A DNA stretch of 64,000 nt from contig CANUEZ040000029.1 in NCBI GenBank assembly GCA_948099385.1, positions 3,007,501 to 3,071,500 of the forward strand, in the 5' to 3' direction. Position 1 is the first letter of the stretch, and each line of letters starts with the position of its first letter. Of the stretch, positions 1-13,500 are shown piece after piece. Source of the stretch: Fasciola hepatica. Taxonomy: Eukaryota > Platyhelminthes > Trematoda > Plagiorchiida > Fasciolidae. The translations under genes were made by a program, and so were the position numbers. Under the pieces are notes generated by a model that saw only the letters and a list, made by a program, of their open reading frames with translations, was not told where the DNA came from and did no database searches.

Positions 1-199
1 AACAACATGAACCAGAAAACAAGTTTATTATTTCAACGGGTAGCGGAACATCACATGAAATACTTACACACTCAAAAAATATCTGACTTTCTCCAACAGG
101 GAACATCTGATTCATGTAAAAGATATACTTTTTCCATTTAAAACTGACCATATGCCATAACAGTCGAGTCAGCTCTTTGTATTCAAAGCTCCCTCTGTC

Positions 200-312
200 A
201 CGTGGATCGTGATTACCCCTGAACTATCGGGTACCCGGGATATGACTGCCAGTTGCACAAATTACCAATAGACAAACGAAGTTGGCCCTCCACATGGATA
301 AACTAGGAGGGT
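200..312 (+). repeat. Fragment of a tRNA-type SINE body
   Basis: This stretch aligns by eye with the body of the tRNA-headed repeat at 6200-6440. Both contain a block like ATGACTGC followed by TGCA, then AGTTGG-CCCTC, then AGGAG. No tRNA-like head is clear here, so it is probably a truncated copy. The match is patchy and could be partly chance. Confidence 0.35.
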
Positions 313-3300
313 GACACGGTTTTCTGTAGTGAGCCTAAAGTTGGTACTTCAAGCTGAATAATTTCAGAAACAATTTAGATATCCTACTATTCAAATCTAC
401 TCTTTAATATCTCCGATGACATACCATTATCACGAAGTGCCTTCTTGTTACCCAACATCTGGAATTGATCCTAATGTTACTAGTCGTTCACTTCAGCGAG
501 TTTCGAATCCGTACATGGACGTCACTCATGTGCTTTCTCTTAGCTGGAGGCTTCTCATTTTTCACTGATATGTCGTACCGTTACCTGCAACAAATCACAA
601 TAAACCGTGGTTCATATAGTATCACGATGATCGAAGTTATTTCCATTCTACTAAATGCTCTGTTTTGGGTTATTGTCCAAAGTCATCTGCCATCTGTAAC
701 TAGCTGGGTTTGTGTGTTGCGATTTGGTAGCCTAACTGATTGATTAATTGATCTCTGGCCTTAGATGGCAGATATGGCAGTGATTATTTCCTGTCTGAGG
801 CAATGGAGGCAAGTCGAAGAATTTTCGGGAAATCTCCGATGAAAGTCCTAACTTTTGTACAATTCACAACTCCGGAGCAATGATAGGTTTTCGATCATTA
901 AATGTTGAGTACAAGGTTCCTAATCAAAGCCTAGGTTCGGACAAGCTCTAGAATTTCGCTTTTTGGATGAAGGGCTTCCTTGAACATCCATTATCTTTCA
1001 TGTTAAAATGTCTTCCCTAAGTGTTCTAAAACGGCATCTATAATTTACACTTTTAGTGTTCCCTGTTTTGTATCTCCGACTCCGTTTGTGAGATATGGAC
1101 TTGCTAATAACCTGGAAGACGTAGTACTTGGTATTGCTGGGGTCCTACTATTAATCCTGCCGAGACAGCGAACATCCTGATAAGCTAACACATCAACTCT
1201 GAGACGTTAACATTAGGTAGTATGATCAATGACTCTTTGTTTATAGTTTTGTACCGCAGTACGCTGAACAATTATCGACCTTCCTATATCCAATCATTCA
1301 TTGGATTTCATTGCCGTCGTTGTAGTACCATGTCGAAGGGTCCTTCCTTAACTGTTGGAAGTGAGTCCTGGTAACAGCCTTTTGATTGAGATTTGCAAGC
1401 GCGATCTAAAGTTTGCTATTCATATCTCTCCCGTAAAGACTGAGATTTTCAGGAACATGTCACTAATGGTCACCTCAAGGAGCGTTCCATTCCCCAGTGG
1501 CAAGAAGAATCTGACTCTTAGGGAATCATTTGACGGAATTCTGGGGTTCGTCTTTGTTGAATAAGTCAGGACACGGTGGCCTTTAGTGGGGTTCCCCCAA
1601 CCAGAGTGATCACGGTGCTCAACGAGAAACTGAAGCACCATTAAGTTCACTGTTTCCCTATTCAGTAAGTTCAGCACGTTGCTGGAGTACATGGAAGAGT
1701 CTAAAACTGATTACTAGTTATTTCTCCTTCATGAGAAATCAGTCTGTCCTATCTGAATAAGCGGGCAAAGAAGCCGACTTTTCCTGATGACATGCGACTT
1801 TTGTACTCGTCCTAATTCCATAACGGGACCACTGTGGCTAGTTGTTGACTGGGGATTTGATTTTCAGGGAAAATACCCTTTAACGTCTTACAGCGAACGC
1901 TGCTGATCACCCGCGACCATGCATTCTGTGAATTGTTACTCGTGACCAACCAGGAAGGTAGCCAAACCCATTCGCAATAGGAAGACGAGCCTGGTAACTC
2001 TCCACATAGATATACGCAGCTAATTCTGTCACCACAATCCGAGCTCTCGAAAGCTGACTGACTTTGTGGTCAGTGCGATGCAATATTTTTTTAGCAACAA
2101 TTCGGGAAACACAATCCACCAGTAGTCTGTCTAAGGTTCACACACTTGCTTCGGTCTCGTCCAATTCCTTTGAGAGAACCAGCCGTCTTTCCGACTATCT
2201 GAGTCCAACTCATAAAGGTGGGAGAAGACTGTTTAGAACATAACTACTCGATATGACGCTGGTCTACCGTTGAATATGATCAATTCATACATGTGAACCT
2301 TGGAAACTTGTTTGCCCATCAAAAGACTCCGAAATCAAATTGTAAGGAAGAGGGCGAGACAGGTGAGGCGCACAGGTATTCTACCAGCCGGATAATTCAA
2401 AATAGCAAAGCATGTACTACCGTTTAAGTTGTTCTTCTTCACATCTGCTTTGCATCAGTATCGATCCTCCGGTTGCCCAAGCATTTCGGCTCCATTCTAG
2501 CCGTGTGCCTGCTGCCATTGAGTTGGTTCTCTTTCGCATCATCTCCTTTACGTCGGTCTGATTGTCCCCATTGACAAATTGATCGGAAGGTTCCCACATA
2601 GGCTATCTTGCTGATTGCGTGAGATCCCGCTGAGTTATATTTACGAGTCCTAAGTGTTGGACACCTTATCCACTCACAATCGGTGCAATGATCGTCTTCC
2701 GTTCTCAGCATTGACAGATACCCGCACGTTGTGCACCGTTTGACCTTGACGCTCATTGGTTCTTACGCCTCATTTAGATCATGTTACTTTTGTCCTTTTT
2801 TCATTGGTTGTCATTTCTCTTTGCTCATCTTAGTTACAGACTGGCGTTTATTTTACAGCCGTTCTACTTGCTACTTGTTTGTGCGTTGTGCATATACAAC
2901 CCTAGGATTTTTTCTATGTTGCGAGATGTTTCGGATGTATACACTCTCTGTCCCTTGGTTCGTGGCTCTCGAATGGTGTGCCCGATAGGTTTGATACGGG
3001 CCTCCTTATGTTGCCGCAGCATTCCCATCAACAAATTACGTGCTTCAGTATGCTGTAAAGTATTAGACAATATCATCAGGTTAAAGACCAATTCAGACTC
3101 GGAGACTTGGATGTTACACGTACAAATTAACGAACACGGAAGAAGTCAATAACAATTCGACGAAAAGTTCTGGTAGTAAAAGCATCCCGCTTGGATGTAG
3201 TTGCTATATGATTTCTCATTCCAGTGAAAGAGGTAATCTGGGAAATCCGAACATCTATTGTGTCATTAAAAGTAATCGACTACGTTGATAAAGAGAAACA

Positions 3301-3861
3301 TACAAAGGGCCCCAACAGTTCAAACGTGATTAGTGAGACGGGTGGACACTTTCAGTGTTTGTCGAGTGGTATAAAGCATCATTCATTACCTCTGACGGAC
3401 GAAGTTGAAACCCCGACACATTTGTAGTAAACAGCAACCCGCTACTGGCCCTACTCTCTACACGATACGTGACCCATCGGGACCTCCTATGATTCACCAC
3501 CGGAAGATTCGATGCCGTGATTGTCGGTCTCCCATAGCGGTGCAGTTGGGTCGTGTCACTGACAGGGTTGATTTCATTCATACACACACTCGTGAATAAA
3601 CATGCAGTAAAAAGAGAAATATGCCACAAAATTCGGCTGGATATTTTGGAGCTGGAACCATCCTATTCTCTCTTTTTTTATCCCGTACTGAGACACGAAT
3701 ACATTGGACGAGCTAGTCTCCACAAATAGGAGGTTTTGTCAAACTATGTAGAAAAACCGTAAAGTGTGCCTCTGAGATTTGGAGTACAAAATAGAAAGAT
3801 GCCCTAAAAGGCCAGCATTATATCCCAAGCTCAACACTAGTCTGCTTAGTGAAGCTTCAGA

Positions 3862-3865
<4 letters not shown>
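313..3865. other. No recognisable gene; unique AT-rich DNA
   Basis: Only short open frames occur (none above about 125 codons) and they overlap on both strands without a recognisable domain. A cysteine-containing minus-strand frame at 2439-2756 is treated separately. I see no repeat relative of this stretch elsewhere in the window. Confidence 0.5.
2439..2756 (-). other. Open frame with two CxxC pairs, probably chance
   Basis: This 105-codon minus-strand frame begins with a short segment containing CTTCG and, 13 residues later, CTDCEW. The spacing recalls a four-cysteine zinc ribbon. Nothing else in it resembles a known protein, and the second half is low in hydrophobic residues. There is no sign of splice sites or neighbouring exons. 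It could be a decayed zinc-finger exon or a random frame, and I favour random. Confidence 0.12.

Positions 3866-3924
<59 letters not shown>
3866..3924. repeat. (CT)n microsatellite
   Basis: An uninterrupted CT dinucleotide array of about 59 bp. It creates an Arg-Glu-rich shadow frame on the minus strand that is not a gene. Confidence 0.98.
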
Positions 3925-3927
<3 letters not shown>

Positions 3928-5441
3928 ATCGAACAGGGGAATGAAAGTGCACATATTTTGTTCTTCAACATAAATCTATTACTCATTCACTGATGTTTTT
4001 GAAACACCTCATTCAATCCCGACAAGCCTACGCATCATGACGTAGTCCTAGGTAAACACAGACGAACTGAAATCAATTCCAAACTATATGAGCCTCATAA
4101 CCTATGGTTGTCAGAAGACGGATCAAAATATCAAAAAGTTAAGACAGTTTCGACAAATTGTTCCAGGCAGTGAGAATCAGTTTAGTCGGTGGAATATTTC
4201 AATTCTGTGTGGCACCAAGCGATTACTGTGATGATTCGGATGATAATGATGATGATGATGATGATGATTCGTCTATATCCCCACTGTTATCCAGGATGCT
4301 ATCAAAAGCGCCCCGTATTTTGCAGTAACGTCCGTGAACAGCGAACAGAATACAAAACTCTCTATAGGAAGTTGTTGTACCAATAATCAAGCTACAGGTA
4401 TCGATCATGTTATCGATACTCACTGGTTTATCTAGACGAGAGCTTTTCTGTTTGGGTGTTTCATGTTTTGTTCTTCCGTGCACCTCATATCGGATCGAAA
4501 ATTGACTGAGACAAACGCATACAGAGGAGTAAAGTACCACATAATTTTTGTTGGCTAGAAGCTCAACTTGTTAGAAAATGTGTCAATAACGACTGTCAGG
4601 CGGTGCACAATAAAAGTATTCAGAATATAACTATTATCGATGATGATGCTTCAGTATTTCTGATCAGGATTACGATCATATAGAATATTAATTTCTGAGT
4701 ATTGATGAACGGCTAGAAGAAGGATTTATTGTGTCAGATAGAGTATTTTCGTAATTTGAACTCCACTAATTAGCCCAAAAGTAATGGGATGCAGGCATCA
4801 TCCACAGACTGACAAATCGGATCAGATCAGAGTAACAATTCCGAATTTTGGATAAATCCCCCATACACTAACACATGATACAGTTATATGTGGCACGATC
4901 AATGCGACCTAAATGACTATGCATAGTCAGACAATCCACTCGCATCTATGTAGTACATGGCACAGATGGAAGAACAAGTTGCACAATGCTAGTGGCATAT
5001 ATTAACAAAATCCACTGATTCGAGGTCATTAGACAAAGTGCACATTGTCTAACTTCAACTGGATATTGAGTTTCAATACCATTTTGTGTCTTAGCGAAAG
5101 AGGAATGTCTAGCCTAGAACCTGTCACTTTCTTCGTGAATTCCGGAAGACCCAGTAGAAACCAAAGTGTGGTAATTCAAAGCTTACAAATTGGTGCATCA
5201 AACCATAAGGAGAGGACTGTCAGTTCATTTTGAACTCTCTTTCTGTCTCTCCTTGATACAGAGATGTAATCATAAATGTTAGAACAATAGGTAGGAACCA
5301 AGCTGATTCAGCAATAATAAACCAGCATAACGTATACAACAACTTTATCAGGCTGATCAATCATCAGACATTCGGAGAGAAAACTGTTCAGCTCAAAAAG
5401 GAAACAAACCGTTGAGAGCTAACTTGGACATCCGGGGGTAA

Positions 5442-5443
<2 letters not shown>
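3925..5443. other. No recognisable gene; short GAT array inside
   Basis: A (GAT)n run of about 30 bp sits at 4239-4268. The rest is unique AT-rich sequence with only short unsupported frames. Confidence 0.5.
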
Positions 5444-5923
<480 letters not shown>

Positions 5924-5962
5924 TTCACAAAATGGCCTTCTCTCTCGCAAAGCCGGGGCTAG

Positions 5963-6095
5963 GTGGATATGCACTGTGCTGATGAGTGTCATAACAAGCC
6001 AGATGAAACATGTGCACAGTGAAAGTGCTTCCATGGTTTTCGGTGTTGAGTTGAGTGTTCACATTCCACGAAGAAGCTTTTCAGAAGCAAAATAA
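5963..6095 (+). repeat. Hammerhead-type SINE body, copy A
   Basis: The copy starts GATATGCACTG and has an exact CTGATGAG at about 5978, a TAACAA loop motif, then GATGAAACA and GTGCTTCCATGGTTTTC. The same ordered blocks recur at 6592, 37670, 45790 (minus) and 62040. CTGATGAG and GAAAC are the two conserved core strings of a hammerhead ribozyme. Stem II is degenerate here (TGTC facing GCCA). The CACTGTG before the core and the CACAGTG after it are reverse complements. The tRNA-like head is missing, and the copy sits directly downstream of the compound microsatellite. Confidence 0.6.
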
Positions 6096-6199
6096 GAGTT
6101 TACTGTTAGAAATTAAAAAAGTCCACTAAATGAACCTAAAAATACAGTACTCGGGATGGCTTTGGGCTACAGCAGCCTAAGAAAACTAGGTAGCATCTA

Positions 6200-6440
6200 G
6201 CCAAAGTGACCGGCCTTGGTCAAACGGTCATCGGGAATGATTAACCTTAAACCTTACTGTCCAGGTTCGAATCCTGCCATCTTCGGTCAGTTGCCCCATT
6301 CGGCAGCCTACGATTTGCCGCGACCCTCTACACACGGAGCATGACTGCTATATGCAATTGAATACCTGCCTTGGAGTTGGGCCCTCGTAAAAAAGTCATC
6401 CATTATAGGAGTCGGTCGCTTTGCGGTCAATAAGTTTTAT
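6200..6440 (+). repeat. tRNA-derived SINE-like repeat
   Basis: A pol III box B-like motif, GGTTCGAATCC, at about 6273 follows a degenerate box A region (CTTGGTCAAACGG). A body of about 150 bp follows, ending in TTTTATTCTTGC. The 200-312 segment is related to the body. A functional tRNA is unlikely because the acceptor and anticodon stems do not pair. Confidence 0.55.
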
Positions 6441-6509
6441 TCTTGCAAAAGTCAGTGACTGAAGGCTGCTATATCATGCAAGGTTGATCATCAACAAACA
6501 GCAGAAGGC

Positions 6510-6735
6510 CCACCCCAATAGCCTGCTGGTTAGACGTTCGATTCCCAATTCGTTCACCTCGGGTTGGAGTCCCCGTGGGGGCTCGGCGAATGTGCACTGC
6601 AGATGATAATTCCCAACTGTTCAGATGAAACAGCTACATAGTGCTTTCACGGTTTTCAGTGGTGAGCTGAGCGCTGATATCTAAATGCTGAAAAAACAGT
6701 ATGTAAGGAAATCGAATCTCCTGCGAATTAAATAA
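6510..6735 (+). repeat. tRNA-headed, hammerhead-type SINE, copy B
   Basis: The head TAGCCTGCTGGTTAGAC resembles box A, and GGGTTGGAGTCCC is a diverged box B. The head runs straight into GGCTCGGCGAATGTGCACTGC and a body with CAGATGATAA, CAGATGAAACA and GTGCTTTCACGGTTTTCAG, the same block order as copy A. The hammerhead core has lost its first string (CAGATGAT for CTGATGAG) but keeps GATGAAACA. The tail is A-rich with AAATAAATAA. This copy and the minus-strand copies E and F show that head and body form one unit. Confidence 0.62.
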
Positions 6736-8984
6736 ATAACTACGTAAAGTAAACCATTGTTTTTACTATATTATTTTGCCAAGATTCTGCTGGTTCCATT
6801 GGGTCCATGAAGCTAAGGGATGAATACGAGAAACGGATAGAAAGTCAGTGCGCCATCTGACCGAGGAAGCAGAACTGAAATATCAAGGTCTCGTGGGACA
6901 GGTCAGTATAGTCTCTTACATCACTCGGTCATCTACTTGCGTTGAGTTACCACCCCACAGTAGTGTGAGTCAGAAGTTTAAGCTGAAGGTCCCGGTCAGG
7001 GTTCTTCAAAACTCATCCATAAATCGCGACGCCTGTTCCCTTAGCTTCCAGGCTTCTAAGTCAGAGGCCTCTTTTTGGGTTCACCAAGAAGCATCACTTA
7101 TTCCGGTGCTAGCAGCCTCAAAGTAAGATTCGCCCCCAAGTCTCCAAAGTACCTTCGAAATGATTAGCTCCCCCCTTCACTTTCTCCCTAGAGGTATGAC
7201 AATGACACGGGGCATTTATTTTAACCATGGCGCGTAGTTTCAGTGACTTGTCGGCAGAACTCAAACTAAACGAGTTTGTAAGTCTCGTACGTTTACATCG
7301 TTTGGTTGTCCCCAAAGTTAGCATACGCAGTCAGACCGGAAAAACGCGACCCTGGCTAGGACCCTTGAAACTTTCAGGACACCTGTATGCTGCCTTTCAA
7401 ATATACGAGGGTCAGTTTTAGTAATTATACTCTTTTCGTAAGATAAAACTTTGACTTCTTTCTGCACTCTACGCTTGTCTGGTGATTCGACATTTTTTCG
7501 TTTGCTTTTGGGCTGATATCGAGATGGGTGGGGGGTCAACGTGCGTATAACCTTTTGGGTTTGTTTCCGAAGCTATGAGTCAAACGAATGCTGTTGGTGG
7601 GGTTATCGCCACAAATAGACTAAACAGAAAGACACACCTGCCAGTCTAGCTAAGTGAATGCACGACACCATCGTCTCATCCAAAGGCATTCCTACCGTAC
7701 ACTGTTTCTGGCTAGTATGAACTTCTTCCGAATCAATTGGCATTCTCCTGTAGTCTGAGCAGACTGGATTCATATTGGTCACATAGCAGTGGAATCGAAT
7801 CAGGATTCGTTCATCATCATCATCACCGCGCTTGCTACCTCTGGTCACCGCTCAGTACGTACTTGCAACTGTTTGTGTATCGCCCGCGCCATCGGACTGA
7901 AGCCAAAGCTCTTCTTTTTGTCCGGCTGCTTCCTGAAAACCGGAGAACTGCTTTTTGAACAAAAAATTCCATTCGGTTATCAGTGGAACTAGAAGCCCAG
8001 GACCCAGATGAATATTGAGTTGCCGTTGGTGGAAAAACCAATCACAACAATGACAGTTTACTTCTTCTTATTTAGTAAGCAGAATTGGCACCATATTTTA
8101 GTAAGAAATGGAGACAAATTACAGGCTGCCAAATGGGGAAAATTACGTTAGTCTGTAGCCCTAACGGGTCTCATGATTGATGGGTATCTTTGACATGATC
8201 TGGGTGACTAAATGCTCCCTCCAGATGTCACATACGAGGATTTAGCTAATCAGAAGTTTGGGAAATGATAGAGAGCGGTAGTGGACTGAAAACCGTGAGG
8301 AGGTAGGAAGATTCTCGGTGTTTAACAATATTCGCGACATTTTCTGTTTGATTAAAAGCAATGATCCAAGAAAATCAAGCCAAAATAAGGTAGTTCCATT
8401 TCGGAAACACCATCTATAGCCATTATAAGAGAAAATTCGGCTAAGTCACTGAGCCATAATGGATCTTCTAACAGTACCTATACATGAAATAATACCAGTA
8501 GAAACTGCCCTCTCGCCAGAAGGGGAGATTACCCGAGAAATGAGTTTCCTAGAACTGGCAAAACAGTTTCACCGGTTGGTTTCTATTCATCCATTTCCCG
8601 GAAAGGAGACTACGCCATGGTTTAGAAGTTAGTCGAAATTGACAGGGAAATCTGGACACGAAGGATATGAATCGGTGCTTGTAATGATTTACAAGTGAGA
8701 TGACAAGTTCTATTCTACTAACAATAAATGATTATGCGTTGGGAGCTTTTGGATCCAAAATGCCTTCTGGCTTTACTTTCTATCGGTTTTTCTAAATTTT
8801 GAAAACTGTTTGCCCATGAGCCTGGTTCAAACCCGTTCTTGGTTGTATCAATCATAGATCCACTTAAAGCGGAATCCCACAGAACACGGGATCAGTTTGG
8901 GTCAGTTCGTACAACAATTAATCATGCACTGGAAGTGCCGGTTCTGCTTACTATCTCCGATTGGGAACCTCAGCTGGACATCAA
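6736..8984. other. No recognisable gene
   Basis: Several overlapping 60-90 codon frames occur on both strands (for example 6848-7126 and 7603-7848), without a domain, a consistent strand or splice signals. No homologous copy of this stretch was found in the window. Confidence 0.45.
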
Positions 8985-9400
8985 ATAAATCCAGAGTATG
9001 AGGTAAGCTAGAAGAGAACTATGAATAGTGGTGTCGATAAAGAGCTTGTGAATACAAGAAAACCACTGATCCTGACACGTAACCGCACTTTCCAATGTAT
9101 CTGACCACTGATTGGATGACTTTCTTCGATCCCATCCGGGAAGCACAACATACCACACATGACCAAATTTATTGATCAGGCTTTTCATGCTTTTCTTCCA
9201 TATCATGGAGTGGCTACCCTTGCTCATCTTCCATCCACTACCAGATTCAGAGAACATTGCACGTCGAGGAAATCTTTAGGAGGACATGCGCAACACATGT
9301 CCCATCCAAATCAGTCTAGTAAGACTACAGAAACAATCTTCGTGGGTTCCTTATCGCGGATGTTCTTTATCTAAAGGCCGATGTCAACTGCGCTGACAAA
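8985..9400 (-). mobile_element. RTE-type LINE, 3'-terminal fragment
   Basis: The minus strand encodes a short path through RLIWMGHVLRMSS, RFPRRAMF, SGWKMSKGSHSMIWKKSMKSL and LPGWDRRKSSNQWSDTLES, ending QDQWFSCIHKL. This order (a W-x-GHVLRM box, PRRALF, a W-rich KTW or MTW block, LPGW, then QWxxC) is the C-terminal tail of RTE LINE proteins, as I recall them from flatworms. The fragment is severely 5'-truncated, which is usual for LINEs, and one TAG interrupts it. It belongs to a different subfamily from the 18.3-22.3 kb element, whose tail is different. Confidence 0.6.
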
Positions 9401-10189
9401 GTCCGTCATTGAAGGAGGTACCTACTGATATTAGAAGTGGCGTCTTATGAACCAGTAATCAGCCAGCAGGTCGGACACTCAATCTGAACGGATTGCACTA
9501 TCTAGATTTCTTCGGTTCGTACTGTTTTCCAAAGGGGGGGGGGTGGGATCAGACATATGTCACCAGTCGATGACAGGGTAGAGGGATATGATAAACTTCA
9601 CAAGTGGGATTGGTCTTAAAGAACTTTTGGTTTGCGATATTTAAGATCCTCTTACCGAATGTCCAAGCACACTAAGTGAAGTGGTCACTTATTGCGGTCA
9701 GAGGCGTATTCCAGCTATGGTCTATTTGAGCATTCTCCCACAGTTTCTTCTCGATTTAAATGCTCAGGCTTCTGTTCATTTCGACGGTGTTATGCTGAGC
9801 GACAGCAGCGACAGTTAGTGCACCGTTGCTTGAGGTCGGTGGTTGACAGGACTGAAACTTACTTCATAGGTATCAACCGACTATTCACAAATTACGAACT
9901 CCGGCAAACTCGTATGTTATCCTTAAAGCTGTGGGCGGAACTCACAACTATTGGAGTTCAGTTGCCATAGGAATTCAGCGTCTGAAATAGGCGTCCAGAA
10001 CTTGGTCACCTTACTATCGAAGCTGGAGTTAGCAAGTGTATAATCAAGGTCCTCCAACATAAAAGCCCTTGATGCACCTGAGCAATCCCAAGTTCTTCGT
10101 ATCACACCTGAAAAAGGATCTGTCACTGATGCGACGAAAAGAGTCACGTACGTGGCCAAGATATTACCTATTTAGTAAAATTAATCTAA
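9401..10189. other. No recognisable gene
   Basis: Unique sequence with a G-rich run (GGGGGGGG near 9535). The frames at 9692-9970(+) and 9923-10159(-) overlap in opposite senses and have no domain. Confidence 0.45.
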
Positions 10190-10500
10190 GTTCACTCAGT
10201 ATGTCGCTCAAAAAAGACCACAGAAACAAGATCAGAGAGGAAATAAACAACGAGATAAATCGTCTCTGAGACCAGAGCTAACAATCATCCAACCTTAGAA
10301 AAGGCTTTAAGCCCGTAAGTTCTACCGTAAGTTACCTGTATATCCTACCTAAAGTTCATAAACCTGAACTTCCTCTCCGTCTTGTCGTTTGATGACGAAT
10401 TCATTCTATCACTCGGCATCAAAAGTTGATCTACTGGAGACTTGAGGAGCACGCGCTTCGGTACTCTTTTCAAACTATAAAAGATACGGACATCAAAATC
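10190..10500 (+). mobile_element. Penelope-like element reverse transcriptase scrap
   Basis: At 10332-10391 the plus strand reads YILPKVHKPELPLRLVV. This matches the hallmark Penelope reverse-transcriptase string (GLPKxHKxxxPLRPIV) found between the N-terminal region and the RT core. The preceding frame (10198-10268) is lysine- and glutamate-rich and compatible with the region before that motif. Stops follow at once (TGATGA after the motif). The rest of the RT is not visible, so this is a short decayed fragment, distinct from the 46.6 kb element, which preserves only the C-terminal half. Confidence 0.45.
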
Positions 10501-13500
10501 TAGCAAATGTTCTCTTTGAATTTTTCTTTTTGTTCACCAATAGATTATTCTGATTGAAATACGTAAATTGTGGATATCAACTAAGAATCTAAAAGAATTA
10601 TTCTGTCTATGTATGTTAGACATATATTCTTGAGAAAGATGGAGTTAGGCTGAACAGCTTCCAGGACTACTTATTACTGTCATTTTCACGACAATGCTAA
10701 CGATGCAAGCACCAAGCATAGCTACACTAAGCTGATGTGATCAAAAATGTTAACTCATGGATAATATTTATTTGTGGAATTGATGAAAGAATTCGACCTA
10801 GAGGGAATTTTACTTAAATTCAGTGAGGCACACCCAGTAATCAGGTTAACCACCGAAGTCGAAGAAACAAAATCGATAACCTTTTCTTGATGTTTATCGA
10901 ATCAAACTTTTTGACGGTTCTGTTCAAGTAAGTTTGTATTGGGAAGCTACTTGGGATGGCCAGTATATGAATAGCCACAAATTTATGCCATTTGGCTACA
11001 GACGCAATCTGATAATCCGCCTCTGACACAGGGCGAGGCATATTTGCACCGCAGATACTCTAGAGGTGGAATTGCCATACATGATGAAAACAGTGTCAAA
11101 CAGCGGTTATCTTGAGAAGTCTAAGGAAAGAAGCTGAGTTGGAAGGACAAAACGGTGAGAATACCACAGAGTGAAAAAAATATTTTTTTTTTATCAGAAT
11201 CTTACTCGAGGAGGATATCACTTCTGAAAGATCTAATAGTCCTGTGATTCGTAGTGAGTGCCAGCTGAAATGCTGCTAAGATCAGATGTGTTCTCGCGAC
11301 GTCACCTGAAATCTGATGCCAAACGAGGCAATATACATTTATTGATATCATCTCTGATGTTCTGTCAATTCAAACGCCCTGGGTGGCTCCTTACTCGGGT
11401 TGAAATACAACGCGGCTATCAAAATGCATCAAGGAATGCTGTCTGCGTTTGTCTGGCATGGATCTGCATCCAGTTTGATTGCTGTGCACTTGGTCGAAAT
11501 CGGACCCTCCACGGACATCCTTTCGGTCTGTATTGTTGCAAGAGGTGCCATAAGAAGCTTTATGAACAATTGGGATTCGGACACTAGAAACTATTGGGGC
11601 AAATATAGTGTCTCTTTACTAAAACCAAGCCATTGCTAACGACAGAAGTTGGTCGAAGCACCTCAATCACTTCGGTCAAAACCGACTACTTTACGCATAC
11701 AAGCAGCGGTGACGTAAGCCAACCAGTACGCATTGCGCAATATGGAGATTTGTTGGTACATATGCCTTCTTCTTTCCATCCACTATCCGCTTCAGATAAA
11801 CCAGGCGAAACATTTTAAACTGTTATTATTATTAATATTATTATTATTATTATTACTATTATTGCTATTATTGTGTTTCTATATGCCTCACTGTAATGGC
11901 TTGAGAATAATATCGTCGGAAACCTACGTTCGCCTAAAATTTGTGTTAGGACTACAATAGTAGGCTTCCCACACGAACTGTTCTATGCAGGGAAGTCGTG
12001 AGCTTTATTTGGCGCTGCCTTGAGAAGTAAATTTGTGGCAGCGAGCAAATGGTGAAAATTGTGGATGAAAATACTGCTTTTCTGAGTTAGAAGTTTTAAG
12101 CTACCAGTCAGATTCGTCCATTAGTAACCTCTAACCAGTAACACTTTTCATTCGCGGTCTAAAAACTTCGTTGTTTGATCGCACCGGTTCAAGTTTCTAT
12201 CATAAATATCAAGTAACAAGGCTAATAATTTTGAATTGAGGCTTTATTTGAAAAATGGAGTTGACTTGACGACAACATGACGGAGTTGGGCACTGTTCAT
12301 ATGCTTTTCCTGTCTAGCCAAATCAGTGCTTCAAGCTAACTGGGCACCTTCCATGTCTGAAGATCATACCGATAAAATCGATCTGAGTCCTGACTTCCAT
12401 ATCTGACACTCACAATAAGTGCATTATACAAGGTCCACACAGATAACTCGGGCTGATGGTAGTCAGTCACCATTCTGTTAGGTAAACTGTCTACAAGCGC
12501 ACATAACAATCTAATACGAATTGATGAAATGCAACTGCCCGGGGTTACAAAATTTAAGTATACGAGCCAGAAATTTTCTCTTCAGTTATCAGGTATACGG
12601 AAACTTGACTGTCTGATGTAATCAAAGTTCGAGACTGCGCCAGCTGCTCTAGCAAAAGACCAAAACCAGAACAGCACACGAGGAGCCGTCATCGTACAAA
12701 CAAATCCATTCAGTTTCACCGTAGAAATCTGATGGAAATGTTGGTAGGGTATCTCGGGCACCGGAACTCTATCGTACGCAGTCCCGTGAACTGCTTAACC
12801 TAATCGTTACATTATCCTTTGTTGACTTCAACTAAGATGTGTTGATTCATTCGATTAAAGCTATACGAACGTGCTCAGTAATTCATAGTTTTCGGCCGTA
12901 CTCGTAGACGTGCAGCTCAGATATCGTCCCACTTGATACCACGTTCGACCAACTGAGAACTTACGCGATCCTCTAATTCAAGTTTTAGGGCTACTTTTGC
13001 CGGTTTCTTTCCATTCAATACAGTGAGCTCCCACAGTCACGGTGTGTATGCACAAGTAAAAAATAAAAAAAACGTAGAGATGAAGCTATTATGTTCTGTG
13101 CTTTTCATTCTTGACCACCCGGATTACCAAACGAAAACACTTTAGTGATTTTTCTGACAGACAGATCACACACAGTGCACGCACTGAGTTGGTGAGGTCT
13201 GAATGATATCCAGCCGGTGGCTTACCACTGGTGCCATGAGCCAGTGTAATTCAGGTGGCTGATCTATATGATCCATTTGTGAAGTATCCAAAGGCCTCAC
13301 TGTAGCCCAATAATTCATCAGGCAGAGCACATGCGGTACTAGGATGTGACTGGCATTCATATGTATGTATTTATGTATGTACGTTGTACTTATGTATGTG
13401 CGTGTTTTTTTTCAAACCCTACCTAGCACGACAACTCATTTTAACCACCGTTCTTTTATTGTTTAAGGGTGTTGCCTACGAAACATTTTTATCAGATCAC